Assembly: GCA_965217625.1 (NCBI GenBank)
Contig: OZ244557.1
Span: forward strand, 1,116,001 to 1,180,000
Source of the DNA: TK10-74A sp965217625
Lineage (GTDB): Bacteria > Chloroflexota > Dehalococcoidia > Bin125
Direction: 5' to 3'
Length of the DNA stretch: 64,000 nt
The notes under the pieces are model-generated. The model did no database searches, was not told the DNA's origin, and saw only the letters and a list, made by a program, of their open reading frames with translations. The position numbers and the translations under genes were made by a program. Positions 50,612 through 60,710 of this stretch are shown one piece after another (positions within the stretch are counted from its first letter, which is position 1; each line of letters opens with the position of its first letter).

Positions 50612-51989
50612 CGCCGCCGATGGCGACGCCCAGCGCGTCGCGCACCGCCACCATCTTGAGCCGCGCCTCGCGCCACTCGAGTTCAGGGTCACTGCCCTGC
50701 ACGATGCCGCAGCCCGCGTACAGCGCCGCCCGGCGCCCCCGCACCAGAGCCGAGCGCAACGCGACCACCGCGTCCCCCTCGCCGCCGCGATCCCCGCGCG
50801 CCCAGCCGACGGGGCCGGCGTACCAGCCCCGGTCGAAGGGCTCCAGCTCGGCCGCGCGGTCCGCCGCCCGCGGCGTCGCGCCGACGGCCGGCGTCGGGTG
50901 CAGCAGGTCGATCAGGTCCAGCAGCCCGCGCGGCTCGGCGAGCGTGCCGCAGACCGGCGTGAGCAGGTGCGATAGATCGGGCAGGGTCATCAACTCGGGC
51001 GTCTCCGGGACGTGCAGGCGCCGGCAGATCGGCGACAGCCGCTCGCGCAGCGCCTCGACGACGAACTCATGCTCGCGGCGCTCCTTGCGGTCCGTCAGCA
51101 ACCGGCTGCCGTCCCCCGCGCCGCGCGACGTGCCGGCCAGCGCCGCCGCGGCGATGCGGTCGCCGCGCAGCCCGACCAACTCCTCCGGCGACGCGCCCAG
51201 GAACGTTGAGCCGCCGCGTCGCAGCGCGAAGATGGTGGCGCTCGGGAAGCGGGCGCGCAGAGCGCGCAGCACTCGCGTGACGTCGATGGGGGAGGCGGCG
51301 CCGGCGCAGATGCGACGGGCCAGCACCTGCTTGCGCAGCCGGCCCGCGATGATCGCGCGCAGCACCTCGCGCACGCTGTCGTCCCACCAGTCGTGGCCGG
51401 GATCGTCGTGGATTTGCAGGCGGGCGCCGCCCGGCGCGGGCGCGTCCGGGATGGGGCGGGCGCGCAGGGCGACCTCGGCCAGGGCCGTGGTCGCGGGCAC
51501 GTCCCCCGGCGCGACGACTTGCAGCTGGACGCTCGTCCCCGACGCGCGGTGCTCCAGCACGACGGACGGCGCGACCCACGCCCCGCGCGGCCAGTCCAGC
51601 CAGACCGCGTCGCCGGGCGGCGCGGCATCCGCGAAGGCGAAGCCCCCGGCCGCGAACGGCGCCACGGGGCGGGCGGGCGTCGGCGCCCCCGGCGCCACGA
51701 CCGCCGCAGCGACGGTCCGGCGCCACCAGCGCGCCACCTCGGCGACGCGGCCGGGGCCGGACACTTCGATCGACGTCGCCGCGCCAAGCGCCAGCAGCCC
51801 GAAGTCCTGCGCGGGCTGTTCCCAGTAGAAGGCGTCGCAGCTGGTGGCGGCGAAGGCGTCGAGCAGATCGGGCAGCGGGGCCGACTGCGCGGCCACGACG
51901 AGCGCGCCGTCGTGGCGCGCGGCCGCCTCGGACAGCGGCGCGCGCAGCGCCGACAGCGGGGATCGCGTCACGGCCGGGGAGGCTGACAT
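50592..51989 (-). CDS. menF: Isochorismate synthase
   Basis: A 465-residue chorismate-utilising enzyme converting chorismate to isochorismate. The C-terminal catalytic core shows the Lys in LRKQVLARRI, ALRRGGSTFLGASPEELVGL, AALAGTSRGAG, EHEFVVEALRERL, LHPTPAVGATPR and YAGPVGW. GGAG 6 nt before ATG 51989 supports the start over ATG 52046, which lies beyond a stem-loop. It is the first gene of the menaquinone set, right after a terminator-like hairpin, so its promoter should lie in 51990-52106. Confidence 0.94.
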   Translation of the reverse strand: MSASPAVTRSPLSALRAPLSEAAARHDGALVVAAQSAPLPDLLDAFAATSCDAFYWEQPAQDFGLLALGAATSIEVSGPGRVAEVARWWRRTVAAAVVAPGAPTPARPVAPFAAGGFAFADAAPPGDAVWLDWPRGAWVAPSVVLEHRASGTSVQLQVVAPGDVPATTALAEVALRARPIPDAPAPGGARLQIHDDPGHDWWDDSVREVLRAIIAGRLRKQVLARRICAGAASPIDVTRVLRALRARFPSATIFALRRGGSTFLGASPEELVGLRGDRIAAAALAGTSRGAGDGSRLLTDRKERREHEFVVEALRERLSPICRRLHVPETPELMTLPDLSHLLTPVCGTLAEPRGLLDLIDLLHPTPAVGATPRAADRAAELEPFDRGWYAGPVGWARGDRGGEGDAVVALRSALVRGRRAALYAGCGIVQGSDPELEWREARLKMVAVRDALGVAIGGDAPPAR

Positions 51990-52010
51990 GCGTCGCTCCG
52001 AGTCCCGCCC

Positions 52011-52034
52011 AAAACCGACTGGCGGGTCGGTTTT
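52011..52034 (-). terminator. Stem-loop after the amidase gene, ahead of menF
   Basis: AAAACCGAC, a 6-nt loop and GTCGGTTTT form a perfect 9-bp stem ending in four T on either strand. It separates the amidase transcript from menF, as a Rho-independent terminator would. Confidence 0.65.
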
Positions 52035-52106
52035 CATGGTAGGCAATGGAGGCGGAGGAAGGAAGTCCCCCGGGGTCGTGAGGACAGGTTCGGCGTCACA
52101 CGCTGG

Positions 52107-53411
52107 TCACCGCAGCGCGGCTTCGAGCTCCAGCGCCCAGGCCAGCAGGCGCTCGTCGTCCGAGGCCCGCGCGATGACCTGCACCCCCACGGGCAGCCCG
52201 TCGACGGTCCCGGCGGGCAGCGCGATCGCCGGCAGCCCGGCGTGGGTCCAGGGCAGGTTCATCCGCGGGGAGCCGGTCGCGTCGAGGCCGGCCGGGGCGG
52301 GACCGGGGGCGGCCGGCGCGATCCAGGCGTCGATGCCGGACGCGGTCATCTGTCGGGTCAGCGCATCGCAGAGTTGGGCGGGGCCCGCGCGCGCCGCCGC
52401 CAGGACGGACGCGCTCACCCGGCGGCCGCGATCGAAGAGGCCGGCCGTGCCACCGCGATAGAGCGCGCCCCACTCGGCGAACCAGTCCCGGTGGACATCG
52501 GCGAACTCCGCCGCGATGAGGTCGGCGTGGCGCGCGTTGACGGCCTCGATGTCGGCCAGCGCATCGACCTCGGCCACGCGGTACCCGGCCACCTCCAACC
52601 GGCCGATCGCCTGCTCGAACGCCGCCCGGCCCTGCGGCTGCGCCTGCTCGAGGTAGGGGCCCGCGGGCACACCGAGCACCGGCCGGCCCGCCGGCGCATC
52701 GAGCGGCGTCCAGCCGTCGAGGAGCGCCGCGGCGGCGAGGGCCGCCCCCGCGACATCCTGGGTGAACGTGCCCACGGTGTCGACGGTGCGCGAGAGCGGG
52801 ATCACGCCGTCGCTGGGGACGCGCCCGTAGCTGGGCTTGAAGCCCACGATCCCGCAGAACGCCGCCGGACGCAGGACGGAGCCGATGGTCTGCGTGCCCA
52901 GCGCCAGCGGCACGATCCCGGCCGCCACGGCCGCCGCGGAGCCCGAGCTGGAGCCGCCGGGCGTCCGTGCGCGGTCGTGGGGGTTGGCGGTCGCGCCGGC
53001 CTCCAGGTAGGCGAACTCCGTCGTCACGGTCTTGCCCAGCACGATCGCCCCGGCCCGCCGCAGCCGCGCGACCGACGTCGCCTCGGGCATCGCGAAGAGC
53101 TCCGCGGGCAGGGCGCTGCCGCCGCGCGTCGGCAGCCCCTCGACGGCGAAGATGTCCTTCACGCCCAGCAGCGCGCCGAAGAGCGGCGGCGTCCCGCTCG
53201 CCCGCGGGTCCGAGGACCGCGCGCGCAGCGCCGCGACCTCGGCGCGGACGCGGGCCGCCCGGCCGGGCTCGGGCACGAAGGCGCGAAGCTCGGACGCGGT
53301 CTCGTCGACCCGCGCCAGGGCGGCCTCGACGTGCGCCGCGAGATCGGTCCGGCCGGCGCGCAGCGCGGCGACGGTCTCGGCCAGGGGCAGCGGGCGCGCG
53401 AGGGACGGCAT
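52107..53411 (-). CDS. Amidase-signature family hydrolase
   Basis: A 434-residue amidase of the Ser-cisSer-Lys type. The Lys is K85 in GVKDIFAVEG, the cis-Ser lies in PGGSSSGSAAAVAAG (about 152-166) and the nucleophile is S178 in GTQTIGSVLRPAAFCG. Relatives usually read GTDxGGS here, so D and a G are replaced by Q and I around an intact Ser. NLPWTHAGLPAIALPAG is also conserved. It is not a GatA of a tRNA complex, since gatB and gatC are absent and length is short. Substrate unknown. It follows the HAD gene with a 9-nt gap. Confidence 0.88.
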   Translation of the reverse strand: MPSLARPLPLAETVAALRAGRTDLAAHVEAALARVDETASELRAFVPEPGRAARVRAEVAALRARSSDPRASGTPPLFGALLGVKDIFAVEGLPTRGGSALPAELFAMPEATSVARLRRAGAIVLGKTVTTEFAYLEAGATANPHDRARTPGGSSSGSAAAVAAGIVPLALGTQTIGSVLRPAAFCGIVGFKPSYGRVPSDGVIPLSRTVDTVGTFTQDVAGAALAAAALLDGWTPLDAPAGRPVLGVPAGPYLEQAQPQGRAAFEQAIGRLEVAGYRVAEVDALADIEAVNARHADLIAAEFADVHRDWFAEWGALYRGGTAGLFDRGRRVSASVLAAARAGPAQLCDALTRQMTASGIDAWIAPAAPGPAPAGLDATGSPRMNLPWTHAGLPAIALPAGTVDGLPVGVQVIARASDDERLLAWALELEAALR

Positions 53412-53420
53412 GCGGGCAGA

Positions 53421-54107
53421 CTACGCCCCGCGCGCATCGGCGAGCAGGGCCGCAACGCCGTCCAGATCACCGACAACGTGCGTCGCCCCGGCCTCGCTGA
53501 GCGCGCCGGCGGCGATGCGGCCCGACAGGCCGATGACGGCGCGCAGCCCGGCCGCGCGGCCCGCGCCCATGTCGGCTGGGGAGTCGCCGACGAAGACGGC
53601 CTCGTCCGGCCGGGCGCCGAGCGTGCGCAGCGCGTGCAGCAGCGGGTCGGGCGCGGGCTTTCCCCGGCCCGTCGTGTCGAGCCCCACCACGACCTCGAAG
53701 CGCCGCTGCCAGCCGAGCGCGGCCACTAGCGCGTTGGCGGAGGCTTCGTACTTGTTCGTCACCACGGCCATCGGCACGCCGCGCGCGCGCAGCCCGTCCA
53801 GCAGCGCCGCCGCCCCGGGCAGCGGCGGCGTCCGCGCCACGAAGCGAGCCAGGTATTGCTCCTGGTAGTCCCGCCCGATCGTCTGCGCCTGCTCGGGTCC
53901 GATCGGCAGGAGTTGTTGCAGCATGACGACCATCGGCGGCCCGATGTACGGCAGCACCTGCTCCGGCGTGACGTCGTAGCCGTAGCGGGCGCAACTCTCC
54001 ACGACGGCCGCCGCGATCAGCGGATCGGAATCGGCCAGGGTGCCGTCGAGATCGAACAGCGCGACGCAGATGCCGGGGATCGGGGCGAGCGGGCGACTCG
54101 TGGTCAC
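53421..54107 (-). CDS. HAD phosphatase, phosphoglycolate-phosphatase-like
   Basis: A 228-residue HAD phosphatase. D19 and D21 in LFDLDGTLADSD form motif I, Thr in VVTNKY motif II, Lys in GRGKPAPDPLL motif III and FVGDSPADMGAGRAAG motif IV. A helical cap domain lies between motif I and II (PEQVLPYIGPPM), as in Gph/PgmB. It probably acts on a small phosphate ester such as phosphoglycolate. Start GTG 54107. In a run of four minus-strand genes with short gaps. Confidence 0.88.
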   Translation of the reverse strand: MTTSRPLAPIPGICVALFDLDGTLADSDPLIAAAVVESCARYGYDVTPEQVLPYIGPPMVVMLQQLLPIGPEQAQTIGRDYQEQYLARFVARTPPLPGAAALLDGLRARGVPMAVVTNKYEASANALVAALGWQRRFEVVVGLDTTGRGKPAPDPLLHALRTLGARPDEAVFVGDSPADMGAGRAAGLRAVIGLSGRIAAGALSEAGATHVVGDLDGVAALLADARGA

Positions 54108-54113
54108 CGGCGC

Positions 54114-54374
54114 TCAGGCCGGGACGATCAGGCGCCAGTCGTCGGAGCGGTCCGACTCGCGCACGGCGCTGAGCAGCCGCCCAGCGACGGAGATCCGCAC
54201 CTCCAGCGGCGGCAGCGGCAGCACGCAGCGGTCGGCGCTGGGCGTCTCGGCCTCGTAGACCGCGGCGGCGATCAAGCGCTCGATGTCGGCCAGATCGTGC
54301 CCCAGGGTCGCGGCGGCGTCGGGCAGGGCCAGGGCAGTGGTGGAGGCGGTGGTCGGGGCGGGGTTGGTCGTCAT
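54114..54374 (-). CDS. Small protein of unknown function
   Basis: An 86-residue protein without a recognised family. The first 18 residues are Thr/Ala-rich. Then comes a helix (ATLGHDLADIERLIAAAVYE) and a beta-like part with RCVLPLPPLEVRISVAGRLL ending in RSDDWRLIVPA. ATG 54374 overlaps the upstream membrane-protein gene by 4 nt and the HAD gene follows after 6 nt, so expression is likely. Confidence 0.6.
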   Translation of the reverse strand: MTTNPAPTTASTTALALPDAAATLGHDLADIERLIAAAVYEAETPSADRCVLPLPPLEVRISVAGRLLSAVRESDRSDDWRLIVPA

Positions 54375-55123
54375 GCGGGCAGTGTACCGTCGTCGCCGTC
54401 CGCCGCGGGGTCCGCCGCGAGATCGGCCGCCGCCCGGCGCTCCGCCTCCTGCCGGATCGCCCGCCCGATCACGTAGTAGGACAGCGCGAACAGCCCGATC
54501 GTCAGCGGCCAGGTCGCGACGCGGCTCCAGAGCAGGTAGGCCTCGGTGCTCAGGGCGTCGAGCAGGATGATGCGGATCACGGCCGTCGCGACGTTCTGCG
54601 CCGCCCAGGCGAGGCTGAGCGCCACGAACACCCGATGCCGCTCCGGGATCCACTCCCGGATACCGGGGAAGATCTCGCGCATCAGGACGCCCATCAGCGG
54701 TCGCCCCAGCACGACGCTGCCCAGGAACGCGCTGGTCCAGAGCAGGTCGCCGATCGCGTCGCTGGCGAAGAACGCCTTGTCGCTGTCGACGATGATGCCC
54801 ACCACGCCCGCCCCGCCGACGATGACGATCCCGCCCACGGCCAGGTAGCCCACCACCCCGCTGCGGCGCGTTCGCAGGAAGACCAGGATCGCCGCCGCCA
54901 ATCCGGCCCCGATCGCCCAGCGCGTGTCGGCCAGCCGGTCGACGAGCAAGAACGCGGCGATCGGCAGCACCGTGAGCCAGAAGCGGTTGTTGATCGAGCT
55001 CGTGGCCAGGATGTCGCGCGGGGGCCGGGCGGCCCGGCGACGGCGGCGCGCGCGGGCCCGCGCGGCGGCCTCGTCGGCGGGGGCGCCAGGCAGCGTGCGG
55101 CCGGGCTCGGGCTCGGGCGTCAT
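54371..55123 (-). CDS. Multi-spanning membrane protein, DUF3159/septation-protein-like
   Basis: A 250-residue protein with about six predicted membrane helices between residues 45 and 220. The N-terminus is Arg/Ala-rich and the C-terminus Ala/Asp-rich, both likely cytoplasmic. The spacing of helices with VVLGRPLMGVLMREIFP and ERHRVFVALSLAWAAQN resembles the VC0807/DUF3159 type of proteins; this is judged by eye only. It leads the run of genes ending with the amidase. Confidence 0.6.
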   Translation of the reverse strand: MTPEPEPGRTLPGAPADEAAARARARRRRRAARPPRDILATSSINNRFWLTVLPIAAFLLVDRLADTRWAIGAGLAAAILVFLRTRRSGVVGYLAVGGIVIVGGAGVVGIIVDSDKAFFASDAIGDLLWTSAFLGSVVLGRPLMGVLMREIFPGIREWIPERHRVFVALSLAWAAQNVATAVIRIILLDALSTEAYLLWSRVATWPLTIGLFALSYYVIGRAIRQEAERRAAADLAADPAADGDDGTLPA

Positions 55124-55174
55124 GCCGACAGCCTACGTCGGCGCCCGGCCGGGCACAGGGCGGCGCGCAGGGGG

Positions 55175-55180
55175 TAGCAT
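55175..55180 (+). promoter_or_regulatory. -10 element giving a probably leaderless mRNA
   Basis: TAGCAT lies 6 nt before the ATG at 55187, so transcription should start at or next to the start codon. No ribosome site fits between. The same hexamer lies 7 nt before tRNA-Ser. Confidence 0.5.
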
Positions 55181-55186
55181 CGGCGC

Positions 55187-55684
55187 ATGGTCATCACGCT
55201 CGGCCCGGCCGCCGTCACGGCGGCGCTGCTCGGCCTCTTCATCACCGGGGTGATCGCGTTCACCGGCGACGACGGCGGTCCGCGCCTCATCGCCTGGCTG
55301 CCGTTCGTGGGCGCGGTCGCGATCGTGGCGCGCGACTCCGTCTTCCGCGGCAGCTTCCGCAACCGCCCGCGCGAGCGCATCCCCGGCATCGCCGTGCGCG
55401 ACGGCGCGATCCGCCTGCACGTGTCGGACTTCGAGCCCATCGCGACGACGCTGGCGATCCTCACGGGCCTGATGGCCGCGGGCGTGATCGACTTCCACGA
55501 CGCCAACGGCGGCGGCAGCGCCTGGGCCTGGTCGGCGTTCGCGCTGGCGCTCGCGCTCAGCATCGGCTGGCGCCTGGGCCGCCCGACGCGACGTCGCGAC
55601 CGCGAACGCGAGCGGGACGACCGTGTCGCCGAGTTCTGGGTGGGCACGATGCGCGGCTTCGCCGAGCGCGGCCGGCGGCGATAG
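55187..55684 (+). CDS. Small membrane protein of unknown function
   Basis: A 165-residue protein with about four hydrophobic segments (residues 5-25, 33-48, 85-103, 112-128) and an Arg-rich cytoplasmic tail (RPTRRRDRERERDD). No family is recognised. It is a single gene between two minus-strand genes, preceded directly by a TAGCAT -10. Confidence 0.6.
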   Translation: MVITLGPAAVTAALLGLFITGVIAFTGDDGGPRLIAWLPFVGAVAIVARDSVFRGSFRNRPRERIPGIAVRDGAIRLHVSDFEPIATTLAILTGLMAAGVIDFHDANGGGSAWAWSAFALALALSIGWRLGRPTRRRDRERERDDRVAEFWVGTMRGFAERGRRR

Positions 55685-55705
55685 CGGCACTCCCCGGCCC
55701 CGCGG

Positions 55706-57385
55706 CTAGACGACGAGCCCTCGCAGCGACCGCGCGCTGGGCGCCAGCGGATCGTCGTCGTCGAAGGGGGACGTGAAGCGCACGCCCGCCCCGCTGAGGT
55801 CGTCGCCGGTCAGGTCCTCGCCGTCGGGGCGGACGCCCTCCGTCACCCAGCGCGTGAGGTCGAAGAGGGCGCGCAGCCCCTCCTCCACCTCGCTGAACCG
55901 GCAGTGGCCGGCGCGCCGCACGGCCCGCTGCACCAGCAAGTCGCTGTAGCCCGCCGCCTGCACGCGCCGCGCGTACGACCGGTCCAGCGAGAGCGGCGTC
56001 CACATGTCGCCGCTGGTCTTGAGCGTGAGCAGCGGCACGCCCAGCGCCCCGCTGGCGACCCCCAGAGCCGGGTCGTCGCGCAGGCCGGGGGGCGGCCGGA
56101 AGCGCAGCACCTCGGCGTTGAGCCGGTCGATGTCGACGCCTGCCTCGGGTCGCGCACGGTAGACCACGTCCTGCGTGTCGAAGGCGGTAAACGATGCGTC
56201 GTGGTCGATGATCGCGCCCGGGGCCGGCGGCGCGCCCGCCAGCAGCGCGGGCCAGTAGAGCGTGCCCAGCGCGAAGTTCACGGCCCATTGCTGCGCCAGC
56301 CCGTCCCGCACGCCCCAGCGCGGCCCCCCGCTCAGATCCTCCATCAGGGCCGCGAATTGCTCGCCGCGCGGCGTCAAGTGGAGCCCGCGATCATCGACGG
56401 AGCCGAGCGCGGCCGCCCAGCCGATCAGGCCCAGCGCGCTGGTCGACGATGGCAACTCGCCGATCAGCCAGTGGGCGACCATGTGCCAGCTCACGATGTA
56501 ATCCACGACCTCCGCGTTCGAGAGCGCACCGCAGAGCGCCAGCGCCCCGTCGATCTCGCCGGGGAACTCCTGCGCCATGAGCTGGGCCGTGCCGCCGCCC
56601 ATCGAGCCGCCCACGCAGTACGTCCACTGCGGCGGCCCCACCGTCGCCCCCGCGATGTCCTTCACCCTGAGCAGGTCATCGACGCCGCGGGCCGGCACGT
56701 AGCCGGTGTCGGCGTACGTGCTCGCCGCCCAGCCCGCGCCGAGGGACGTCAGCAACTCCCGGCCCGGCGGGAAGCCGCCGAAGTCGATGTGCGTGCTGAA
56801 GCCCGTGCCGAGGTCGTTGAGCCCGCCGAAGCCGCGCGCCCAGAGCAGCAGCGTGCCGTTCCAGTTGTCGGGGATCTCGATGCGGTAGGCGGCCCCGTCG
56901 GCGTAGCCGAAGAACGCGCGCGCGTTCACCAGCGGCTCGAAGGCGGGATCCTCCAGCGTGCAGTCGGCGCAGACGCGGCCGGGCATCAGCTGGCGGCGGG
57001 CCGGGGCGGGGGCGTCGGCCTGCTCCTCCGCCTCCGCCGCGGCCTGCTCCTGCGGGTGTTCCTCCACCTCCTCCGCCGCGGTGTCGCCCGCATCCTCTTC
57101 GGGCTCGGCCTGGGCCTGCGCGGTGGCCGCCGTCGCCGGCCCGGCGTCCTCCGCCCCGGCGACGGCGGCGCTCTGCTCCGCCTGCTCGGCCGGGGCGGCT
57201 TGTGCGGCAGGTGCGGCGGTGGCCTGCTCCTCGGGCGCGTCCTCAGCGGCGGGCGCCGCGGGGGGGTCGGCGTCGTCGCTGCAGCCGACGAGGGCCAGCC
57301 CGGTCGCGCCGAGGGCCAGCGCGCCGCCGCGGCGCAGCAGCGCCCGGCGACTGAGCCGGTGGCTTGGCGCGATGCCTGGCGACAT
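55706..57385 (-). CDS. Tat-exported alpha/beta hydrolase lipoprotein
   Basis: A 559-residue exported protein. The signal begins with SRRALLRRGG (twin-arginine type) and ends in LVGC, a lipobox. About 100 Ala/Glu/Gln-rich residues form a stalk. The rest is an alpha/beta hydrolase: LLLWARGFGG, the nucleophile elbow VGGSMGGGTAQLMAQEFPGE and a probable His in RRAGHCRFSE, resembling tannase/feruloyl-esterase-like exported hydrolases. AGGA before ATG 57385 supports the start. Folding before export would be consistent with Tat. Substrate unknown. Confidence 0.82.
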   Translation of the reverse strand: MSPGIAPSHRLSRRALLRRGGALALGATGLALVGCSDDADPPAAPAAEDAPEEQATAAPAAQAAPAEQAEQSAAVAGAEDAGPATAATAQAQAEPEEDAGDTAAEEVEEHPQEQAAAEAEEQADAPAPARRQLMPGRVCADCTLEDPAFEPLVNARAFFGYADGAAYRIEIPDNWNGTLLLWARGFGGLNDLGTGFSTHIDFGGFPPGRELLTSLGAGWAASTYADTGYVPARGVDDLLRVKDIAGATVGPPQWTYCVGGSMGGGTAQLMAQEFPGEIDGALALCGALSNAEVVDYIVSWHMVAHWLIGELPSSTSALGLIGWAAALGSVDDRGLHLTPRGEQFAALMEDLSGGPRWGVRDGLAQQWAVNFALGTLYWPALLAGAPPAPGAIIDHDASFTAFDTQDVVYRARPEAGVDIDRLNAEVLRFRPPPGLRDDPALGVASGALGVPLLTLKTSGDMWTPLSLDRSYARRVQAAGYSDLLVQRAVRRAGHCRFSEVEEGLRALFDLTRWVTEGVRPDGEDLTGDDLSGAGVRFTSPFDDDDPLAPSARSLRGLVV

Positions 57386-57531
57386 GACACGTCCTGTTCG
57401 GTCGCGCGGGGAGGTCCGGGCGCGCGATTCCCGGCCACCACCGCCGCGCGGACCCATGCTAGTCGGCGTCCCGCCGGACGGATGCGGCGCACGCCACGGT
57501 CCCGGCCGTTGTGCGCGGTTGTCGTTGCTGG

Positions 57532-57560
57532 TTGTTGATAGTGGGGGCCGCCGGTATCGT
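57532..57560 (+). promoter_or_regulatory. Promoter of sucCD
   Basis: TTGTTG (57532-57537), 17 bp, TATCGT (57555-57560), about 65 bp before the sucC ATG. Confidence 0.5.
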
Positions 57561-57624
57561 CCGGGAGGCTCGCCGCGCCTCCAGACGACGCGAAACGCGC
57601 GCCCGGCTGAGGAGTCGCTCGGTC

Positions 57625-58878
<1,254 letters not shown>

Positions 58879-58909
58879 CGCCGGCGCCTGAGGTGAGTGA
58901 GGAATCGCA

Positions 58910-59803
58910 ATGAGCGTGCTCGTCGGCCAGTCCACGCGACTGATGGTGCAGGGGCTGGGCACCGAGGGTCAGAACCAGATCCGGCGCTCGCTGGCCTACG
59001 GCACGACCGTCGTGGCGGGCGTGCATCCGTCGTTCCGCGGCGGCGCGGAGTTTGAGGGCTTCCCGGTCTTCGACACCGCCGAGGAGGCGGTCGCCGCGAC
59101 CCAGCCGAACGTCTGCATCATCTTCGTCCCAGCCCCCGGCGCGGCCGACGCGATCCTCGAGAACGTCGCCGCCAAGGTGCCGCTGATCGTCTGCATCACC
59201 GAGGGCGTGCCGGTGCACGACATGGTCCGCGTGCGCGCTGCGCTGGCGCGGGGCGAAAGCCGCCTGATCGGCCCCAACTGTCCGGGCCTGATCACGCCCT
59301 CGGCCAACTGCCGGGTGGGCATCATGCCGTCGGCGGTCTTCCAGCCCGGCCGGGTGGGCGTCGTCTCGCGCTCCGGCACGCTGGTCTACGAGGCCGTCGA
59401 CCAACTGACGCGGCTGGGCATCGGCCAGTCGAGCTGCGTGGGCGTGGGCGGCGACCCGATCATCGGCACGTCGCAGGCCGAGGCGCTGGAGATGTTCAAC
59501 CACGACCAAGCCACCGACGCCGTGGTGCTGATCGGCGAGATCGGCGGCACGGCCGAGCAGGCCTCCGCGGCCTACATCGAGCGCCACATGCGCAAGCCCA
59601 TCGTGGCCTTCGTGGCGGGCGCGACGGCGCCGCCCGGGCGTCGCATGGGGCACGCCGGCGCGATCATCGAGGGGCGCAGCGGCACGGCCGCGGCCAAGCT
59701 GGAGGCCCTGTCGGCCGCGGGCGCGGTGATCAGCCAGAGCCCCGCCGACATCGGCCTGACGATGCAGCGCGTGCTGCGCGATCAGGGCCTGCTCAAGGCG
59801 TAG
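58910..59803 (+). CDS. sucD: Succinate-CoA ligase alpha subunit-like, divergent
   Basis: A 297-residue CoA-binding subunit that carries the phosphohistidine, H248 in RRMGHAGAIIEG. GPNCPGLITP and VVSRSGTLVYEAV are conserved. The CoA-binding start reads QGLGTEGQNQIRRSLAYGT where common SucD has GxTGxQGTFH, and GVHPSFRGGAEFEG replaces GVTPGKGG. These changes parallel those in the beta subunit. The pair is thus an acyl-CoA ligase whose acid may not be succinate. GAGG before the ATG. Confidence 0.88.
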   Translation: MSVLVGQSTRLMVQGLGTEGQNQIRRSLAYGTTVVAGVHPSFRGGAEFEGFPVFDTAEEAVAATQPNVCIIFVPAPGAADAILENVAAKVPLIVCITEGVPVHDMVRVRAALARGESRLIGPNCPGLITPSANCRVGIMPSAVFQPGRVGVVSRSGTLVYEAVDQLTRLGIGQSSCVGVGGDPIIGTSQAEALEMFNHDQATDAVVLIGEIGGTAEQASAAYIERHMRKPIVAFVAGATAPPGRRMGHAGAIIEGRSGTAAAKLEALSAAGAVISQSPADIGLTMQRVLRDQGLLKA

Positions 59804-59806
59804 GGC

Positions 59807-59822
59807 CGCGCCTGAGGGCGCG
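59807..59822 (+). terminator. Hairpin just after sucD
   Basis: CGCGCC-TGAG-GGCGCG forms a 6-bp G+C stem 4 nt after the sucD stop. No T-run follows, so termination is only possible, not shown. Confidence 0.35.
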
Positions 59823-59838
59823 ATCACCGGCGGAAACG

Positions 59839-59868
59839 TTGCGAAGGCGACTCAGACGTATGTAGGGT
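59839..59868 (+). promoter_or_regulatory. Promoter of the PIN-domain gene pair
   Basis: TTGCGA (59839-59844), 18 bp, TAGGGT (59863-59868), about 40 bp before the ATG at 59910. Confidence 0.4.
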
Positions 59869-59909
59869 GACGGCTCCGGGGGACCTCCACCCCGCGCCGG
59901 AGTACGTCG

Positions 59910-60710
59910 ATGACGGAAACGCTGCGCTTCACGATCCATCCCTCGTCCGAAGAGATCTCCTTCTCGGGCCTTGAGTCCGCGATCATCCATGTCCGACGGC
60001 TGGTCCGATCTGTCGATGCGGCCGTCACTCGTGAGGGGCAGGGTTCCCGCAACTGGTACGTGCAGATGATCGGCGCGGAGTCCCCGGCTGTCATCACCGT
60101 GCGCCCGAGCGGCACACTCGATACTGACCGGCAGCAAGAAGCAACGCCGGATGTGATTGTTCGTGGCATCCACGCGCTCACGACGGATCTGGAGGCCGCA
60201 GGGCCGCCGCCCTACTTCGGGGATGAACAGCTTGAAACGCTCCGGCGGCTGGGAAGCGTGTTCACGCACGACGTGAAGGAGATCCAGTTCGAGACCGGCG
60301 AGCAGTCCGCGCAGGTATGCGGGACGATCCGTGAGCACGTCGATCGAGTTCGCTCGAGAGGATACGTCGAGCATGGATCGGTCGAAGGCGAACTCGGATC
60401 GGTCGATGTCCACGGCAGACTGCGTACGTTCACCATCTGGGACGACCTGCACGGACAGCCGATCCGCTGCAAGTTCGGCGCCGAGCATACGGCGCAGGTC
60501 AAAGAACTCCTGAAGGAGAGAGTGTTGGTCGCCGGGAGAATCAGCTACTTCGCCACCGGGCAGGCGCGAGCGATCGATGCGATTTCGGAACTCGTTCCGA
60601 TTCGGGCAACCGGATCTCCGCCGGTGAACCGGTTTGGAGGGAGCATCCCGGACCTCCTCAATGGGATGACGAGCGAGGAGTACATCGATCGGCTCAGGGG
60701 TCAGCGGTGA
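59910..60710 (+). CDS. Unknown protein paired with a PIN-domain gene (possible OB-like domain)
   Basis: A 266-residue protein without a recognised name. The N-terminal half (FTIHPSSEEISFSGLE, VQMIGAESPAVITVRP) is unassigned. The part at about 155-225 (GSVEGELGSVDVHGRLRTFT, IRCKFG, RVLVAGRISYF) has the alternating strand pattern of a small beta-barrel of OB type (inference). GGAG 7 nt upstream supports the ATG. The stop overlaps the PIN gene by 4 nt, so this is the likely antitoxin or regulatory partner. G+C is about 60%, lower than around it. Confidence 0.65.
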   Translation: MTETLRFTIHPSSEEISFSGLESAIIHVRRLVRSVDAAVTREGQGSRNWYVQMIGAESPAVITVRPSGTLDTDRQQEATPDVIVRGIHALTTDLEAAGPPPYFGDEQLETLRRLGSVFTHDVKEIQFETGEQSAQVCGTIREHVDRVRSRGYVEHGSVEGELGSVDVHGRLRTFTIWDDLHGQPIRCKFGAEHTAQVKELLKERVLVAGRISYFATGQARAIDAISELVPIRATGSPPVNRFGGSIPDLLNGMTSEEYIDRLRGQR

